Source of the DNA: Bacillus sonorensis NBRC 101234 = KCTC 13918 | GTDB taxonomy: Bacteria > Bacillota > Bacilli > Bacillales > Bacillaceae | Direction of reading: 5' to 3' | Length of the DNA: 64,000 nt | NCBI RefSeq assembly: GCF_001592005.1 | Contig: NZ_BCVZ01000005.1 | Span: forward strand, 62,001 to 126,000 | Shown here: positions 35,917 to 45,550 of the stretch, one piece after another | Position numbering within the stretch: the first letter of the stretch is position 1 | Layout: every line of letters starts with the position of its first letter | Translations under genes and position numbers: made by a program | The notes under the pieces: generated by a model | The model's database searches: none | The model's input: only the letters and a program-made list of their open reading frames with translations | Told to the model about the DNA's origin: nothing

Positions 35917-36395
35917 CCAGACAAAGTGTACAGGCTTTCGCCGGGGGGATGATTTTGGCGACCGCCGTTCTGGCAGGGACGTTTTACATGACGGGCGGCG
36001 GCAACGCAGAAGCTTCAAAAAACGGCCAAAAAGTCAGTGAAGCCGATGTCAAAGCATATTTGAAGGACAATGAGCAGGTTTCGCTGAAACGGGCGGATTA
36101 CCAGGAACTCCTTCAATATAAGGAAAAATCGTTAAAGCATGACGATGCCAGCCAAGATGACAACAGCGCCGCTGACGAGGCGAAAAAAGGCTCCAAATAC
36201 AAGCTTGAAATCAAAAAAGGCATGAGTACGGAAGAAGTTGCCGATATTCTTGAAAAAGAAAAAGTCGTCACATCCGCTGATGACTTTAAAGACTATGTCA
36301 AAGATGCCGGCTATGAATCTAAAATCCGTGCAGGCAAATATGAATTAAAACGCGGATCGAGTTTAAAAAGCATTTTGAAAACTCTGTCCCGATAA
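35913..36395 (+). CDS. yqzC: YqzC, MltG-like LysM-type domain protein
   Basis: A 160-residue protein with an N-terminal membrane segment (about 10-28, FAGGMILATAVLAGTFYM) and an extracellular C-terminal domain with KLEIKKGMSTEEVADILEKEKVV and RAGKYELKRGSSLKSILKTL. This double pattern resembles the LysM-like N-terminal part of the endolytic transglycosylase MltG, but the catalytic domain is absent. Cell-wall binding is thus an inference. Overlaps yqzD by four bases and faces the pst operon. Confidence 0.78.
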   Translation: MTRQSVQAFAGGMILATAVLAGTFYMTGGGNAEASKNGQKVSEADVKAYLKDNEQVSLKRADYQELLQYKEKSLKHDDASQDDNSAADEAKKGSKYKLEIKKGMSTEEVADILEKEKVVTSADDFKDYVKDAGYESKIRAGKYELKRGSSLKSILKTLSR

Positions 36396-36431
36396 AAAAC
36401 AGGCTGTGTCAATCCCAGCCTGTTTTTTTTG
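36396..36431 (+). terminator. Terminator of yqzD-yqzC
   Basis: AAACAGGCTG / CAGCCTGTTT stem followed by TTTTT. Confidence 0.85.
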
Positions 36432-36444
36432 AACGCAAATATAA

Positions 36445-36477
36445 AAGGCCGCCGAATCTGATCGGCGGCCTTTTGGC
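36445..36477 (-). terminator. Terminator of the pst operon
   Basis: AAGGCCGCCGA / TCGGCGGCCTT stem with the minus-strand T-rich tail TTTTATA just beyond the pstBB stop. Confidence 0.8.
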
Positions 36478-36478
36478 G

Positions 36479-37258
36479 TTAGCCAAAACGTCCTGTTATA
36501 TAATCTTTTGTCCGTGCATCATCAGGGGACGAAAACATTTTCATTGTATCATTGCATTCGATCAGCTCACCCATCAGGAAAAAAGCCGTCTGATCGGAAA
36601 TTCTGGAAGCCTGCTGCATATTATGAGTTACGATCGCAATCGTATACTTTTCTTTCAGCTTCAGCATCAGCTCCTCGATTTTCAAAGTGGAAACGGGATC
36701 CAGAGCAGATGTGGGCTCATCCATCAGCAACACATCCGGATTCGTCGCCAGCGCTCTCGCAATGCATAAACGCTGCTGCTGGCCCCCTGAAAGTCCGAGC
36801 GCCGGGGACTGAAGGCGGTCTTTCACTTCATCCCACAAAGCCACATCAATCAATGCTTTTTCCACTCTTTCATTCAGCTCTTTTTTATTTTTCAACCCGT
36901 GGATTCTCGGTCCATAGGCGACATTATCAAAAATCGACTGTGGAAACGGATTCCCTTTTTGAAACACCATCCCGACATTTTTTCTTAATTCAACAAGATC
37001 AACCTTGCTGTTCAGCACATTTTTGCCGTTGTAATTGATTTCACCGGTCATTTTGACGTTTGGAACCATATTGATCATCAGATTCAGCGTTTTAATGAAG
37101 GTCGATTTTCCGCAGCCTGACGGACCAATAATCGCGGTGATTTCATATTCCGGGATTGATAAATTAATATTTTTTAAAGCATGATGGCTGCCGTACCATA
37201 AATTCAAATCATGAATCAGGTACACCTCTTTTGGTTTTACTGCTGTGACTCCGCTCAT
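36479..37258 (-). CDS. pstBB: Phosphate ABC transporter ATPase PstBB
   Basis: ATP-binding subunit of the high-affinity phosphate importer, 259 residues. The Walker A is GPSGCGKST, the signature motif [14 protein letters not shown] and the Walker [13 protein letters not shown], and the H-loop THNMQQ. It is a paralogue of the adjacent pstBA (the pair is also found in B. subtilis). ATG at 37258 follows AAGGAGGACGCC, giving [13 protein letters not shown]; a longer reading upstream overlaps pstBA and is not supported. Last gene of pstS-pstC-pstA-pstBA-pstBB. Confidence 0.93.
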   Translation of the reverse strand: MSGVTAVKPKEVYLIHDLNLWYGSHHALKNINLSIPEYEITAIIGPSGCGKSTFIKTLNLMINMVPNVKMTGEINYNGKNVLNSKVDLVELRKNVGMVFQKGNPFPQSIFDNVAYGPRIHGLKNKKELNERVEKALIDVALWDEVKDRLQSPALGLSGGQQQRLCIARALATNPDVLLMDEPTSALDPVSTLKIEELMLKLKEKYTIAIVTHNMQQASRISDQTAFFLMGELIECNDTMKMFSSPDDARTKDYITGRFG

Positions 37259-37271
37259 GATGGCGTCCTCC

Positions 37272-38093
37272 TTATCCAAATCTGCCGTTGATATAATCCT
37301 CTGTCTTCTTTTCTGACGGGTTTGTAAAGATTTTTTCCGTCCGGTCATATTCAACCAAATCACCGTTTAGGAAAAACGCCGTTTTGTCGGAAATTCTGAA
37401 TGCCTGCTGCATATTATGCGTAACGATGATGATCGAATATTCCTTTTTTAAAGAAACGATTAATTCCTCTATTTTCGCGTTTGAAATCGGATCAAGCGCT
37501 GAAGCCGGCTCATCCAGCAGCAGCACTTCAGGCTTCATGGCAAGCGTCCGCGCGATGCAGAGGCGCTGCTGCTGGCCTCCTGACAATGACAGGGCCGACT
37601 GGTGGAGGCGGTCTTTTACTTCATCCCATAATGCGGCTTTTGTTAAGCTTTCTTCGACGATATCATCCAAAACCGACTTCCTGCGTTCTCCCGCATACTT
37701 TAGAGCATGGGTAATGTTCTGGTAGATCGATTTTGGAAAAGGATTCGGCTTCTGAAAAACCATTCCGATTTCTCTCCGCAGATTGACAACGTTAATGTTC
37801 GAATCAAGAATATTAAGCCCTTCATACATGATGCTGCCCGTCGTTCTGGCGGATGCGATCAAGTCATTCATTCGGTTGATGCTTCTCAAAAAAGTCGATT
37901 TTCCGCAGCCTGACGGACCGATCAGCGCTGTAACAGCATGCTTATCAATATCTAGAGAAATATCATTGACAGCCTGTTTTTCTCCATAATAAATATTTAA
38001 ATTCCCTACGTTTAAAATGTGCTCGTTCGTTTCAGGGAGCGGCGCAATTCCAATATTTCCGCGTTCAATCTCTAAAGTCGGAATTTGAACCAT
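37272..38093 (-). CDS. pstBA: Phosphate ABC transporter ATPase PstBA
   Basis: First of two ATPase subunits, 273 residues: Walker [11 protein letters not shown], signature [14 protein letters not shown], Walker [13 protein letters not shown]. The two PstB copies share about their whole length but the first has an N-terminal extension ([20 protein letters not shown]). It may form a heterodimer with PstBB on the PstC-PstA pore or replace it. Ribosome site AAGGAAGGGTGACACC. Operon context strong. Confidence 0.93.
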   Translation of the reverse strand: MVQIPTLEIERGNIGIAPLPETNEHILNVGNLNIYYGEKQAVNDISLDIDKHAVTALIGPSGCGKSTFLRSINRMNDLIASARTTGSIMYEGLNILDSNINVVNLRREIGMVFQKPNPFPKSIYQNITHALKYAGERRKSVLDDIVEESLTKAALWDEVKDRLHQSALSLSGGQQQRLCIARTLAMKPEVLLLDEPASALDPISNAKIEELIVSLKKEYSIIIVTHNMQQAFRISDKTAFFLNGDLVEYDRTEKIFTNPSEKKTEDYINGRFG

Positions 38094-38112
38094 CAGGTGT
38101 CACCCTTCCTTT

Positions 38113-39000
38113 TTATTTATTTGCCGTTAATTTCTTATGAATAAAGGAGCCAAACCATCTCGCCGCCAGATTAAACAGCAGGACGGATAAAACGAGAACC
38201 GCTGAAGCGCCGTTTGCGATCGCTTCCGCATCAGGAATGATACCCTGTGTGTTGACGTTCCAAATATGAACGGCCAGCGTTTCTGCCGGTCTGAAAATAT
38301 TGAGCGGAGACGTTTCCGATAAAGGATTCCAATCAGCAAAATTGAGTCTCGGCGTAGAAAGTCCCGCTGTAAATAATAATGCGGCAGCCTCTCCAAATAC
38401 ACGTCCTGACGCAAGGATTGCGCCCGTAATAATGGATGGGACGGCGCCGGGGATCAAAACGGTTTTAATCGTATGCCATTTTGATACGCCGAGGGCAAGA
38501 GACGCTTCCTTTTGCTCTTTCGGAACAGAGCGGATCGCATCCTCTGTCACCCGCACCATCACAGGCAGGTTAAAGACCGTCAATGCCAGGGCACCGCCGA
38601 TGATGCTGTATCCCCAGCCGGTCAGGTTGACAAACATCAGCATGCCGAACATCCCCATGACAATGGAAGGAAGGGATGACAAAACTTCTATACAGATGCG
38701 GATAAAATCCGTCAGTTTATTGTCAGGCGCGTACTCAGCCATATAGATACCTCCGCCTACTCCGAGCGGAACGGTAATGATCATGGTCAGCACCAAAATA
38801 TAAAACGAGTTGAACAGCTGATCACGAATGCCTCCCCCGCTTGTCAGCGCGCTGGAACGCGATGTCAGAAAATCGATGCTGATATGTGAAAAGCCATTGA
38901 TAATAATATAAGAAAACAAACCGACGAGAATCGCCGTAATGACCGCGGCGATCAATCCGAAAACACCGGTTGCTATGCGATCGGTAACTTTGCTGTTCAT
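38113..39000 (-). CDS. pstA: Phosphate ABC transporter permease PstA
   Basis: Membrane subunit of the phosphate importer, 295 residues with six membrane segments. The EAA loop region PKEQKEASLALGVSKWHTIKTVLIPGAVPSI (approx. 175-205, shown by position) contacts the ATPase. The stop of pstC and the start of this gene share a base (TAATG), so translation is coupled. Confidence 0.94.
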   Translation of the reverse strand: MNSKVTDRIATGVFGLIAAVITAILVGLFSYIIINGFSHISIDFLTSRSSALTSGGGIRDQLFNSFYILVLTMIITVPLGVGGGIYMAEYAPDNKLTDFIRICIEVLSSLPSIVMGMFGMLMFVNLTGWGYSIIGGALALTVFNLPVMVRVTEDAIRSVPKEQKEASLALGVSKWHTIKTVLIPGAVPSIITGAILASGRVFGEAAALLFTAGLSTPRLNFADWNPLSETSPLNIFRPAETLAVHIWNVNTQGIIPDAEAIANGASAVLVLSVLLFNLAARWFGSFIHKKLTANK

Positions 39001-39929
39001 TACAGTTTCCTCCTAGATGACAGATATCGGATCAGCAGAATGAACAAGAACGACATGATCAACAGAACGAGTCCCATCGACCAAAGCGTATTGTTTTCCA
39101 CGCTTCCATATGTTGTATGTCCCATATTCAACGTAATGATCGTTGTTAATGTTCCCGCCGGATCCAGAAGACTCTCAAATAGGTTCCTTGAGTTTCCGAT
39201 GACCATCTGCACGGCAAGCGCTTCACCGAAGGCTCTCGCCATTCCGAGCACGACGGCCGTAAGCAGTGATGGCAAAGCGGCCGGGATCAGGACCTTTCTG
39301 ATCGTCTGCCATCTGGTCGCACCCAATGCGTATGATCCTTCCCGCAAATTTTTTGGAAGGGAGCTGAGCGCATCCGTGGAAATCGAGGTGACCGTCGGCA
39401 AAATCATGATCGCCAAGACAATCGTCCCTGCCAAAAGGCTGTGCCCGGACCCGCTTGTTTTAAACTGGCCGATAAACGGCACTAATACTGTAAGGCCTAT
39501 GAATCCATAAACGACAGAAGGAATGCCAACAAGCAATTCGACAACCGGCTGCAATACCTTTCTTCCCCATGAAGGTGCGATCTCGGTCATGAAAATCGCG
39601 CCCCCGATGCCAAGAGGTGCAGCAATCAAAGATGCAAGAAGGGTCACTGCAAAGGATCCGAGTATAAACGGAAGCGCTCCGAATTCAGGGTTTTGATTCG
39701 TTGGATTCCAATCTAGACTGGTTAAGAACTCAATCGGACTTACACCATTAGCCAGAAAAGATTGCAACCCCTTGTTTCCGAGAAAGATGGTGATGGAAAT
39801 TGCCGCCGCCATCATAATAAACGCGCATGCTGCAACCAGCATCTTTCCGCGGACTTCATCCATTTTGCGATTTCGTTTGGAGCTGATCAGCCGCTCTTTT
39901 GCGGACAGTTTCTCTATTTTTTGAATCAT
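39000..39929 (-). CDS. pstC: Phosphate ABC transporter permease PstC
   Basis: Partner permease of PstA, 309 residues, six membrane segments, with an EAA loop at PKNLREGSYALGATRWQTIRK. The N-terminal 25 residues are basic and cytosolic. It lies 70 bases downstream of pstS, the usual distance for a strongly expressed binding protein followed by its permeases. Confidence 0.94.
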   Translation of the reverse strand: MIQKIEKLSAKERLISSKRNRKMDEVRGKMLVAACAFIMMAAAISITIFLGNKGLQSFLANGVSPIEFLTSLDWNPTNQNPEFGALPFILGSFAVTLLASLIAAPLGIGGAIFMTEIAPSWGRKVLQPVVELLVGIPSVVYGFIGLTVLVPFIGQFKTSGSGHSLLAGTIVLAIMILPTVTSISTDALSSLPKNLREGSYALGATRWQTIRKVLIPAALPSLLTAVVLGMARAFGEALAVQMVIGNSRNLFESLLDPAGTLTTIITLNMGHTTYGSVENNTLWSMGLVLLIMSFLFILLIRYLSSRRKL

Positions 39930-40002
39930 TTTTTACACTCCTATTAAAACAAGTCATAATAGGGAAAGTGTCAGGAGCACACTTTCCCGGCTGCTATCTT
40001 CA

Positions 40003-40920
40003 TTATTTATCCGTTTGTTTTCCTTTTGCGTCACGTTTTACTTCCATGTCTGTGACTGGAATATAGCCCTGATCCGTGACAATGGATTTTTGGATTTCAT
40101 CGCTCATCAAATAATCAAGGAATTCTTTTGCCAAACCTTTAGGCTCGCCTTTTGTATAAGAATGCTGGTAGGCCCAAATCGGGAATTTGCCTTTTTGCAC
40201 ATTTTCCGCGGTCGGCTTTACTCCGTCAATTGAAAGCGCGGTGATCGAGTCGTCTTTGATATATGAAAAAGCAAGGTACCCGATCGCTCCAGGCGTTTCA
40301 GCAATTAATTTTTTGACGGTGTTGGAAGAATCCTCGGTAATGCCTTCAGCCGGAGTTTCTCCGTCAAGCGCATATTTTACAAATGTCGCACGGGTTCCTG
40401 AAGAATCAGGACGGTTGACAAGGGTGATCTTTTGATCTTTACCGCCAAGCTCTTTCCAGTTTTTGATTTTTCCTGTAAACACCTTTTTAAGATCCTCTAA
40501 CGAAATATCCTTGATGCCCACTTCCGGATTGACGGCTGCCGCCATGCCGACTACAGCTACTTGATGGTCGGTCAGCTCCTTGGCAGGAATGCCTTCTTTT
40601 TCTTCTGCAAAGACATCGGAGTTTCCGATTTGGACGGTTCCTTCAGCCACTTGAGAAAGCCCTGTTCCAGAACCTCCCGCCTGCACTTGAATGTCGGCAT
40701 CTGGATTTTCATCCATGAATTTTTCAGCCGCAGCTGTGACTAGCGGCTGCATCGCCGAAGAACCTGAAATCGTCAAAGATCCTGAAGGCTTATTCTCTGC
40801 TTTATCGTTTTGTTTGTCTTCTCCTGCGTTTCCATTCGTATTTCCGCTTCCGCAAGCTGCTGCGAAGACAACTAAAACGGACATGATGAACATCAGTGTG
40901 ATTTTTTTAAATGATTTCAC
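40003..40920 (-). CDS. pstS: Phosphate-binding lipoprotein PstS
   Basis: Extracellular phosphate receptor of the importer, 305 residues. The signal peptide ends in the lipobox FAAAC (Cys23). The mature part has the phosphate-contacting GSSAMQPLV near 54, GGSGTGLSQV near 82 and NRPDSSGTRATF near 165, typical of class IV PstS. First gene of the operon, expressed from a Pho-box promoter on phosphate starvation. Confidence 0.95.
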   Translation of the reverse strand: MKSFKKITLMFIMSVLVVFAAACGSGNTNGNAGEDKQNDKAENKPSGSLTISGSSAMQPLVTAAAEKFMDENPDADIQVQAGGSGTGLSQVAEGTVQIGNSDVFAEEKEGIPAKELTDHQVAVVGMAAAVNPEVGIKDISLEDLKKVFTGKIKNWKELGGKDQKITLVNRPDSSGTRATFVKYALDGETPAEGITEDSSNTVKKLIAETPGAIGYLAFSYIKDDSITALSIDGVKPTAENVQKGKFPIWAYQHSYTKGEPKGLAKEFLDYLMSDEIQKSIVTDQGYIPVTDMEVKRDAKGKQTDK

Positions 40921-40959
40921 TTCTTAATCCTCCCGCGTAAATGTGTAATTTGTCCTACG

Positions 40960-41040
40960 TGTATAGCGTAACTTTTCAGTGTTAATCTTGTTTAAATGAA
41001 TTATTAAGGTTTTGTAAAAGAAGCTTGAAGTTTGTATAAA
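40960..41040 (-). promoter_or_regulatory. Pho box and promoter of the pst operon
   Basis: On the minus strand TTTACA, TTAATA, TTTAAA and TTAACA follow one another with exactly five bases between (41018 down to 40980), the PhoP direct repeat pattern TT(A/T/C)ACA-N5. Two weaker repeats (TTCAAG, TTTATA) continue the 11-bp phase upstream to 41040. TATACA at 40965-40960 serves as -10. Confidence 0.85.
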
Positions 41041-41080
41041 AGGCCGGACTTAGGGGAGTCGGGAGGAACAAACAGGTGAT

Positions 41081-41109
41081 AAAAAAACGCCCGCATAACG
41101 CGGGCGTTT
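41081..41109 (-). terminator. Terminator of pbpA
   Basis: AACGCCCGC / GCGGGCGTT stem with ATAA-type loop and TTTTT on the minus strand. Confidence 0.85.
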
Positions 41110-41121
41110 AGGAAAAAACAC

Positions 41122-43245
41122 TTATTCACTTGCTTCTTTTTCAATTTTGTCTTTATTTTTTTCTTCAGTATTGTCTTTCGCCTGTTTAGACTTCAGTTCA
41201 AAATATTTATCAAGAACTTTGCGGCCGATTTCGTTTGTGATCGAATACCTCTTGTTGTAGTCGTTATAAGGCCAAGGAACCACGACGGAAATCGCGACTT
41301 CTGGATTATCATAAGGTGCATAGGCAACGAGCGTTGTATTATAAGTTTGGGTCCCGGCTTTCGACTTATCAGGGCCGTCATAGTATGACTGGGCCGTTCC
41401 CGTTTTTCCGGCCGGTTTATATTTGGCGGATGCAAACTGGCTTGCTGCCGTACCTTTTGTCATCACCCGCCTGAACCCCTGCTGAACTTCTTTGATATAC
41501 GCTTCACTCATATCCACTCTGTTCAATACTTCAGGCTGTACGGATTGCGCGACGGCTCCGATTCCTTTTTTCGAATCAGGCTCCCTGATTTCCTTGACAA
41601 TCTGCGGTTTCATCCGATAGCCGCCATTGGCGATCGTTGACACGTATTGTGCCAGCTGCAGCGGCGTATACGTATCATACTGGCCGATGGCAAAGTCAAG
41701 CAGGAATCCCGGAAGTCTTTCAGATCCCTGATATCCTGTCGCTTCATTCGGCAGATCGATTCCCGTCTTCACGCCGAGGCCGAATTGGCTGAAATAATAT
41801 CGGAATGTATCGAATGCTTTCGTGTCAAGATCAAGCGGCTGTTTCGGTTTATAATGCCCTTTCCCGACAGCGATTGCCGTTTTAAACATAAAGACGTTTG
41901 ATGATTGTTCGAGCGCTCCCTGGATCCCCAATGTTCCCAAGCCAACTCTCCACGACTTTTTCGCGCGCGGCGAGTCACCGATCCACAGCGGTTCATCAAG
42001 AAAAGTCGTATTTAAATTAATCGCACCGGTCTGCAGCCCTGTTAAAACGGTCGCTCCTTTGACAGCCGAGCCCATCGCATACGAGGATGTCATCGCTCCG
42101 AGAGCATAGTCGTCAAGTTTTAATTTGCCGTTTTCATTTTTCAGCTGTTTGCCGGCGATCGATAGCACTTCACCGTTTCTCGGGTCCATCATCACGACAA
42201 AGGCGCGGTCGAGAAGCGGAGCGCTGTGCCGGACTTTTGCCGATTTCAGCTCATCACCAATAATCTTTTCAATCGCTTTTTGCATCTCGACATCAATTGT
42301 CAACACGAGATCTTTTCCGCTTTTCCCTTTGGAAATTACTTTCGTATCCACTACATTGCCGGATTTATCGGTTATGTTTTTCACTTTTTCTTCTTGCCCC
42401 TGTAAGACATCTTCATACTGGGCTTCAAGATAGCTTTTGCCGACCCGGTCATTCCGGTTGTAGCCCCGGGATAAATAATGGTCAAGCATGTTTTTCGGAA
42501 GTCCTTCGTTCGAGCTGGAAATGCTGCCAATCATCGTTCTGAGCAGACCATTGAACGGATAATCGCGCTCCCAGTCCGATGTCACATCCACTCCCGGCAG
42601 CTCGTCCAGGTGCTCGCTGACATAGGCCATTTCTTTTGCGGAGACGTCTTTGTTTTTAATATACTGAGGCGTCAACGCGTAGCCTGAGTCCATCTGCCGT
42701 TTGATCGCCAGAATTTTCATGTCCTTTTTGGTCAATTCGTTGAGCTGATCTTTTGTAATCCTTTTGAGCTGAAGCTGATATAAATCGTCCTCGGACAGTT
42801 TGCCGTCCTTCACTTTTTTGCGGTCCGCGGCGGTAATCAGCTTTTCCGCTTCTTTCGGTCTCGTCAGGATCCAATAATCCTTTTGATCCCGCTCCGTTAC
42901 CTTCTCTGTATCAACATCAATCATGTCCGCCAGTTTTGTTGCGACTTTCAGCCTTTCCTTCTGCGAGGTTGACGTTGTCCTTGTATAGGTAATGGCATTA
43001 AGCGGTTTATTCTTAACAATCGTATTTAAGTTCCTGTCATAAATTTTTCCTCTCGGAACGTTCGAAGAGACGTCGACTTCCTCCTGTTTTTGCACTTCGT
43101 TTGTATAATCTTCACCATATACAATCTGCACCATTCCGAGACGGACGATAACAACCGTAAAAATGAGAAATGCCAACAGAAACAATATATTTAATCTGAT
43201 CGGCAGCGATTTTCGTTTTTCAGTTTTCAGCTTTTTTTTCATCAT
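41122..43245 (-). CDS. pbpA: Penicillin-binding protein 2A PbpA
   Basis: Class B transpeptidase of 707 residues used for side-wall synthesis with the elongation machinery. The N-terminal membrane anchor (about 17-38) is followed by the dimerisation domain and a transpeptidase domain with SAVK (nucleophile serine, the family's SxxK), SSN and KTGTAQ motifs. Basic N-terminus KKKLKTEKRK and charged C-terminus are usual. Length fits B. subtilis PbpA (716). Confidence 0.94.
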   Translation of the reverse strand: MMKKKLKTEKRKSLPIRLNILFLLAFLIFTVVIVRLGMVQIVYGEDYTNEVQKQEEVDVSSNVPRGKIYDRNLNTIVKNKPLNAITYTRTTSTSQKERLKVATKLADMIDVDTEKVTERDQKDYWILTRPKEAEKLITAADRKKVKDGKLSEDDLYQLQLKRITKDQLNELTKKDMKILAIKRQMDSGYALTPQYIKNKDVSAKEMAYVSEHLDELPGVDVTSDWERDYPFNGLLRTMIGSISSSNEGLPKNMLDHYLSRGYNRNDRVGKSYLEAQYEDVLQGQEEKVKNITDKSGNVVDTKVISKGKSGKDLVLTIDVEMQKAIEKIIGDELKSAKVRHSAPLLDRAFVVMMDPRNGEVLSIAGKQLKNENGKLKLDDYALGAMTSSYAMGSAVKGATVLTGLQTGAINLNTTFLDEPLWIGDSPRAKKSWRVGLGTLGIQGALEQSSNVFMFKTAIAVGKGHYKPKQPLDLDTKAFDTFRYYFSQFGLGVKTGIDLPNEATGYQGSERLPGFLLDFAIGQYDTYTPLQLAQYVSTIANGGYRMKPQIVKEIREPDSKKGIGAVAQSVQPEVLNRVDMSEAYIKEVQQGFRRVMTKGTAASQFASAKYKPAGKTGTAQSYYDGPDKSKAGTQTYNTTLVAYAPYDNPEVAISVVVPWPYNDYNKRYSITNEIGRKVLDKYFELKSKQAKDNTEEKNKDKIEKEASE

Positions 43246-43269
43246 TCACATCACCTTTTTTAAAGAAAG

Positions 43270-43296
43270 AAAAGACACCTTATTTAAAGGTGCCAT
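43270..43296 (-). terminator. Terminator between yqgE and pbpA
   Basis: CACCTT / AAGGTG stem with a T-rich tail (TCTTTTCTTT) on the minus strand, upstream of pbpA and downstream of yqgE. Confidence 0.6.
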
Positions 43297-43339
43297 ATAC
43301 ATTGTAAAGCGTTTTGCGACATTTTTCTACTATTTTCCC

Positions 43340-44626
43340 TTATCTTTTTCCTTCTAAAAAATTCGGTTCTGCCGTTTGTTTGTGAGCATCCTTTCCGACC
43401 GCTTCCCGGGCGGGCTCTGTCAGGCGGATATCTTTAACGAAATAATAAATCAGCGTATGTCCTGCCCCAAGCAAAACCAGAGACACCGTAATGCCAAGAT
43501 CCTCTTTCAATAAAAGTACGAGCAATAAAAAAACCAAAATGGAAGCAACCCGGCCGATATTCAGAAAAACCTCCCGGACGACAATATATTCAATCCGCGC
43601 TTTTCTGGCGTATCTCGCTTTTCCAATCACATCGTAAGTCAGCGATGAGTACGGGACGAGCAAAATCGGATAACCGATCGCAATGGCCACCGCGTAAAGA
43701 AGCAGGGTCACATATGTCATCTGAAATAAAATGAGGAACAGTGCCCCGAATAAGATCAAGCCGCCCAATAAAATTGCTTTTTTGCGCGCTCTTTTTTTGA
43801 TCAGTCTTGTGGCAAAGTAGTATGCAAAAAAAGAAACAGCTGAATTCACCAATCCGAATTTCCCCAAGGCCAGCTCGCTTTTTGTTGTGATAAACACAAA
43901 GACATTAATTAAGAAAACGAAAATCCCTTCTCTGAGTCCCTGAAAAAAATGCGCATTGGTAATACCGCGCCAATTTGCATCCGCATTCCGCTCCGTCCAG
44001 ATTTTTTTCAGAATATACCGTCCGCGCGATTCTCTCCGTTTGAGAAAGAAGCTCGTCACGACGGCAATCGTAAATAAAGCCAATGATAAGCTGAAAATAA
44101 CCGTATAACCGGTATTATCAGCGAGTTTTGAGATGACATAGCCGGCGACTATGGGGCCGATCATACCCGCTCCCGACGTCAGCACACCGAGAAAGCCATT
44201 GAAAAAATCCCTTGTTTCCGGCTCGGTGATTTCAAACGTCAGCACATTAAAAGCGAGCCAATAAAAGCCATAGCCGATTCCGAGCACACTGCCGAGCAGC
44301 ACCAGCCGCGATCCGGCATTTTCCCCCGCCAGCAGAACCGTTAAATAAAAAACGGCCAAAAACGAAACGCCAAACCGTAAAATAAACACCCTGTCGATGG
44401 TTTTCGCCAATCGGCCAGCAAACATAAATGTCAAAGGCTGCATGACGACAATCGATAAATTGTAAACCGCCAAGTCAAGAAACTTGCCGGATTGCTTCCA
44501 CAGATACACATTGACAAACGTATTTGAAAGAGCAATGCTTAGTGAATAAAGGCCGCCGACAGTTAGCAAAAGCAGCAAATCCCTGTTTACTTCAACATCG
44601 CCTATAAGGTTTTTGATTTTGCTCAT
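43340..44626 (-). CDS. yqgE: MFS transporter YqgE
   Basis: A 428-residue transporter of the major facilitator superfamily with about twelve membrane segments. No substrate motif is recognisable; the cytosolic loop between the two halves is short and the C-terminal tail is soluble (TEPAREAVGKDAHKQ). In B. subtilis yqgE also lies upstream of pbpA. Function unknown. Confidence 0.85.
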   Translation of the reverse strand: MSKIKNLIGDVEVNRDLLLLLTVGGLYSLSIALSNTFVNVYLWKQSGKFLDLAVYNLSIVVMQPLTFMFAGRLAKTIDRVFILRFGVSFLAVFYLTVLLAGENAGSRLVLLGSVLGIGYGFYWLAFNVLTFEITEPETRDFFNGFLGVLTSGAGMIGPIVAGYVISKLADNTGYTVIFSLSLALFTIAVVTSFFLKRRESRGRYILKKIWTERNADANWRGITNAHFFQGLREGIFVFLINVFVFITTKSELALGKFGLVNSAVSFFAYYFATRLIKKRARKKAILLGGLILFGALFLILFQMTYVTLLLYAVAIAIGYPILLVPYSSLTYDVIGKARYARKARIEYIVVREVFLNIGRVASILVFLLLVLLLKEDLGITVSLVLLGAGHTLIYYFVKDIRLTEPAREAVGKDAHKQTAEPNFLEGKR

Positions 44627-44707
44627 AACTGACTCCCCTTTACTGATACTTGTTAGTCTGTCACATCAAAAGTCAGTTATGTACGGATAAGAAAATCGGG
44701 AAAAAAA

Positions 44708-44738
44708 TAAAAAAAGCCCGCTTTTTAAGCGGACCTTT
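44708..44738 (-). terminator. Terminator of sodA
   Basis: GTCCGCTT / AAGCGGGC stem followed by TTTTTTT on the minus strand. Confidence 0.8.
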
Positions 44739-44753
44739 CATAATGGATTGACA

Positions 44754-45362
44754 TTATTTTGCTTCGCTGTACAGGCGTGCAACTTCATCCCAATTAACAA
44801 CATTCCAGAATGCTTTGATGTAATCAGGACGGCGGTTTTGGTAGTTCAGGTAATAAGCGTGCTCCCAAACATCAAGCCCCAAAATCGGCGTTTTGCCTTC
44901 TGAAAGAGGAGAATCTTGATTTGGCGTGCTTGTGATTTCCAGCTCTCCATTGTTGACAACGAGCCATGCCCAGCCAGAACCGAAGCGTCCTGCTGCAGCA
45001 TTCGCGAATTGTTCTTTGAATTGATCAAAGCTGCCGAATTTCTTGTCGATCGCTTCAGCCAATTCTCCTGTAGGAGCGCCTCCTCCGTTTGGTGAAAGCA
45101 GCGTCCAGAAAAGTGAATGGTTGGCATGTCCGCCCCCATTGTTGCGGACCGCTGTGCGGATGTCTTCCGGAACAGCGTCAAGATTTGATACAAGCTCTTC
45201 AACAGATTTGCTTTCCAAATCTTGTTTGCCGGCCACCGCTTCGTTTAATTTTGTCACATATGTGTTGTGGTGCTTCGTATGGTGAATGTTCATCGTTTCT
45301 TTGTCGATGTGCGGTTCTAACGCATCGTAAGCATAAGGTAATTCTGGAAGTTTGTAAGCCAT
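44754..45362 (-). CDS. sodA: Superoxide dismutase (Mn) SodA
   Basis: Converts superoxide to oxygen and hydrogen peroxide, 202 residues. Metal ligands are His in NIHHTKHH near residue 27, His in ANHSLFW near 82, and Asp and His in [11 protein letters not shown] near 164-168; [13 protein letters not shown] matches manganese types. ATG at 45360-45362 follows AAGGAGGAATTGATA and gives [17 protein letters not shown]. The longer reading is upstream leader. A sigma-A promoter with a palindrome upstream is visible. Confidence 0.96.
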   Translation of the reverse strand: MAYKLPELPYAYDALEPHIDKETMNIHHTKHHNTYVTKLNEAVAGKQDLESKSVEELVSNLDAVPEDIRTAVRNNGGGHANHSLFWTLLSPNGGGAPTGELAEAIDKKFGSFDQFKEQFANAAAGRFGSGWAWLVVNNGELEITSTPNQDSPLSEGKTPILGLDVWEHAYYLNYQNRRPDYIKAFWNVVNWDEVARLYSEAK

Positions 45363-45424
45363 TATCAATTCCTCCTTAAAATATATGTACTGAAATGCCG
45401 CATTTAGCAAGCCTTTCCTCTTTC

Positions 45425-45483
45425 AATGTAACAAAAGAAAAGGCTTGTTTCAATGGAAATGCTCACAAATTGATCACAATTTG
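45425..45483 (-). promoter_or_regulatory. sodA promoter and upstream inverted repeat
   Basis: TTGAAA (45453-45448), 17 bases, TACATT (45430-45425) on the minus strand is a good sigma-A promoter. Just upstream lies CAAATTG-N4-CAATTTG (45466-45483), flanked by GAAATG and CATTTC, a candidate operator for an unknown regulator. Confidence 0.6.
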
Positions 45484-45550
45484 CATTTCAATGGGGCATA
45501 CTAAACTTTAACCGTTCCCATTTCATTTTAAACATCATTCTCCAAATTTT

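Noticed and set aside
39040..39510. 156-codon plus-strand frame opposite pstC
   Set aside because: Antisense to a membrane protein gene; typical artefact.
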